Origin: GCA-020344555 sp964548955
GTDB lineage: Bacteria; Planctomycetota; Phycisphaerae; UBA1845
Length of the DNA: 26,763 nt
NCBI GenBank assembly: GCA_964548955.1
Contig: CAZJTP010000039.1
Span: 1 to 26,763 of the forward strand
Direction of reading: 5' to 3'
A program made the position numbers and the translations under genes. Positions 25,211 through 26,763 of the stretch are shown here, piece by piece (the stretch's first letter is position 1; the number at the start of each line of letters is the position of its first letter). The notes under the pieces are model-generated. The model had not been told where the DNA came from and ran no database searches. It was given only the letters and a program-made list of their open reading frames with translations.

Positions 25211-25240
25211 CGTTGGTCCTCACGGCATAAGTACCTCATT

Positions 25241-25246
25241 ATTATA
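25241..25246 (-). promoter_or_regulatory. Candidate -10 element for the permease gene
   Basis: TATAAT on the minus strand lies about 30 bases before ATG 25210, leaving a short leader. The -35 position 16-18 bases upstream has no good match (CATCAA), so the call rests on the -10 element and its position. Confidence 0.4.
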
Positions 25247-25381
25247 AACTCTATCGCTTTCGGTTGATGGAAGCAATCAGAGTGGTGCATGTCCGTTTAT
25301 GCGGCAAGTTTTTGGCGATTTCGGCCGGTGTCCCGGCCGCGAGTGCGTTGTTCGTGGAACCGCTCCGCCCGATTGTTCTTG

Positions 25382-25476
25382 CTAAGCGGTCTTACATAAG
25401 TTCGTGATGGTGATTCAGAGAAAAGGCGTTATTCCCGGCAATCAAGGCAGATACGGACGTACGTTAGACCGCTTAG
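25382..25476. repeat. Segment bounded by 14-base inverted repeats, possible MITE
   Basis: CTAAGCGGTCTTAC (25382-25395) and GTTAGACCGCTTAG (25463-25476) are reverse complements with one mismatch in 14. They bound 95 bases with no open frame. Two bases further on, copy B of the 111-bp repeat begins. Terminal inverted repeats around a short non-coding segment resemble a miniature inverted-repeat element, but no target-site duplication is obvious. Confidence 0.45.
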
Positions 25477-25478
25477 GG

Positions 25479-25590
25479 CGTTTTTCGATTTCACGAAGCG
25501 GTTTTGGGCTCTTGGAAGAAACGCTTGCCTCGGAGATTCCGCGCGGGCTTTTAGCCCGCTGCTCGCTACACAAAAAACGGAAACTGCTCT
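25479..25590. repeat. Dispersed ~111-bp repeat, copy B
   Basis: This is the same-orientation partner of 4681-4791, nearly identical in its first ~80 bases. Its hairpin is GCGGGCT (25543-25549) and AGCCCGC (25553-25559) with a TTT loop, where copy A has TTG. It lies in a spacer with no transposase. Confidence 0.85.
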
Positions 25591-26089
25591 GGGCGATTCG
25601 CTCCTGCCGTCGGCATCCAACGCCGTTGAATGAGGCTTTCGCCGACATCGCAAGATGCAGAAGACCGTGTACCGCGTGCGAACCCGAGCCCGGATCAGCC
25701 GACGGATTGCCGTGGACATGCAGCGCGACGCACACGCCCAAGGGCGAACACAGACAACGCAATCGCTACACCATGAGAGGAACGTGCAACTGTGAGCCCG
25801 GTAATGATGTTACAGACTCTGATTTTGGGCTTTTTCTTCCGCGCCATCCACCATTAAGTATGTGCCATAAAGTGTCCCAGCGCAAATAAAGTTTGGTGCG
25901 AATACGTTCTGTGGGGCGTGATGCGTTTGTGGCAGAGCAATCTGAGTGCCGAACAGGATTGGGGACAACTCGATTCATTTCGGGGCTGTCGCCACAGACC
26001 GTGATCATGTACGATCGTTTTTCAGGCGTTCCTCCCGCCGTTTTACAACGGCTCTGTTGACGTGGACATCGAGTAGCGAGTGGAAGCCG

Positions 26090-26763
26090 ATGCGCTACCG
26101 GTTGATCTCTCTGTACATGCCTGCCGCCATTGTGCTGTGTGCCCAATTCGCGACTGGTGCGAATCCTAACGATCCCGATCTGCCGTTACAGTGGGGCCTC
26201 TGCAATACGGGTCAGGCGGTTGACGGTCAGCCGGGCACGGTCGGTGCCGACGTGCGGGCATTGGAGGCATGGAGCATTCATGCCGGTACTTCGTCCATCG
26301 TCGTTGCTATTGTGGGTCGCGGGATTGATCCCCATCCCGAGTTTGCCGATCGATTGCTCGAAGGGTGCGCGACGGTCGGTGATCCGTTTGACACGTTGGA
26401 CGCCTGTCCGCACGACACGCATCTGGCCGGCATCATCGCAGCGGCGACGAGCAACAGTGTGGGGGTGGCCGGTTTGAATGGTCGGGCGTGGCTGTTGCCG
26501 GTGCGCGTCTTGGACGGGTGCGTCGGAACGAAGTCGGCCACGGCGGAGGGAATCCGGTGGGCTGTGGATCACGGCGCCGACGTCATCCTCGCAGCTGTAC
26601 AGTTTTCTCAGGGCACCGACGAGCTTGCAGATGCCGTCGCATATGCAGCGAGTGACGACGTGGTGGTCATCGCGCCCGTTGGCAGCACTGGTAGCAGCGA
26701 CGTTGCCTTCCCAGCCACGTTCGACGGATGCCTGGCTGTATCAGCCACAACGAATCAGGATAC
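26090..26763 (+). CDS. Subtilisin-like protein (S8 fold) with altered active site, cut by window edge
   Basis: The frame is open from ATG 26090 to the window end, giving 224 residues of a longer protein. A signal peptide ends near ATGA (residue 24). The mature start NPNDPDLPLQWGLCNTGQ and GADVRALEAW are typical of secreted subtilases without a long propeptide. The catalytic Asp strand, normally VAVIDTG, reads VAIVGRG, with Gly76 in place of Asp. The His motif is kept as HDTHLAGIIAA (His108). The oxyanion-hole Asn, normally in AAGN, reads PVGS with Ser199. The usual NMSLG stretch is also lost (VILAAVQFSQG). The Ser region lies beyond the window. With two of the key positions replaced, the protein is probably not a normal protease. 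GGAA just upstream is a weak ribosome binding site. Confidence 0.85.
   Translation, partial: MRYRLISLYMPAAIVLCAQFATGANPNDPDLPLQWGLCNTGQAVDGQPGTVGADVRALEAWSIHAGTSSIVVAIVGRGIDPHPEFADRLLEGCATVGDPFDTLDACPHDTHLAGIIAAATSNSVGVAGLNGRAWLLPVRVLDGCVGTKSATAEGIRWAVDHGADVILAAVQFSQGTDELADAVAYAASDDVVVIAPVGSTGSSDVAFPATFDGCLAVSATTNQD

Larger units (their letters stand above)
25211..26089. other. Long gene-free spacer with repeats
   Basis: This spacer holds the permease promoter zone, a perfect hairpin CGGCCGG/CCGGCCG (25322-25339, loop TGTC), the inverted-repeat segment at 25382-25476 and copy B of the 111-bp repeat. At 25795-25835 AGCCC and GGGCT flank a smaller dyad and are followed by TTTTTC, a weak terminator-like pattern. 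Open frames here read through the repeats and resemble no protein, so I call no gene. Confidence 0.5.

Noticed and set aside
25404..25889. Open frames of 96-161 residues across the 25.4-25.9 kb spacer
   Set aside because: They read through copy B of the dispersed repeat, and their shared peptide with the 4.7 kb region comes from that repeat, not from a gene.

Overview
This window looks like a GC-rich bacterial chromosome segment, most likely from a planctomycete or a close relative. That assignment is an inference from gene style: secreted Arg/Tyr-rich proteins of no known family, a sigma-70 factor lacking region 3, a TMTC-like membrane protein fused to TPRs, a DUF5658 protein, long gene-poor spacers and many intergenic palindromes. 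I saw no rRNA, tRNA, CRISPR array, transposase or phage gene.

Layout. 465-1073 encodes a small secreted repeat protein followed by a good intrinsic terminator. 1254-4562 is a probable operon psd-pssA-gltX: phosphatidylserine synthase and decarboxylase, which make phosphatidylethanolamine, followed without a gap by glutamyl-tRNA synthetase. The minus-strand block 4790-9292 holds a SpoIIE/PP2C-type phosphatase with a receiver-like N-terminus, a DUF192 protein, an isolated C-terminal domain of GatB, an unknown protein and a DUF5658 membrane protein. 9811-17148 on the plus strand holds a trans-polyprenyl diphosphate synthase, two secreted proteins of unknown function, a WbpM/CapD-type nucleotide-sugar dehydratase and an SGNH hydrolase. 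17249-18847 (minus) is a three-domain c-di-GMP protein. 19715-22348 is the TMTC-like/TPR protein. 22584-23579 (minus) is a sigma factor behind a near-consensus promoter. 23924-25210 (minus) is a MacB/FtsX-type permease with no ATPase next to it. The right edge cuts a subtilisin-like protein (26090 onward) that has lost at least two active-site positions.

Functionally the window mixes envelope work (PE synthesis, polyprenyl carrier, sugar-nucleotide dehydratase, SGNH hydrolase, TMTC-like protein, ABC permease) with signalling (phosphatase, HD-GYP protein, sigma factor). Apart from psd-pssA-gltX the genes look like separate transcription units.

The most unusual material is non-coding. There are several families of perfect palindromes and dispersed repeats. 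(i) A pair of ~111-bp repeats lies 20.8 kb apart. (ii) A hairpin family shares a GAGAA-AGGA-TTCTC core while its outer stems differ but stay fully paired. (iii) A perfect hairpin lies in frame inside gltX. (iv) A run of five hairpins sits in 140 bp, two of them enclosed by an outer 9-bp stem that forms a three-way junction. No single new multi-gene system is evident; the palindromic elements are the best candidates for something undescribed.
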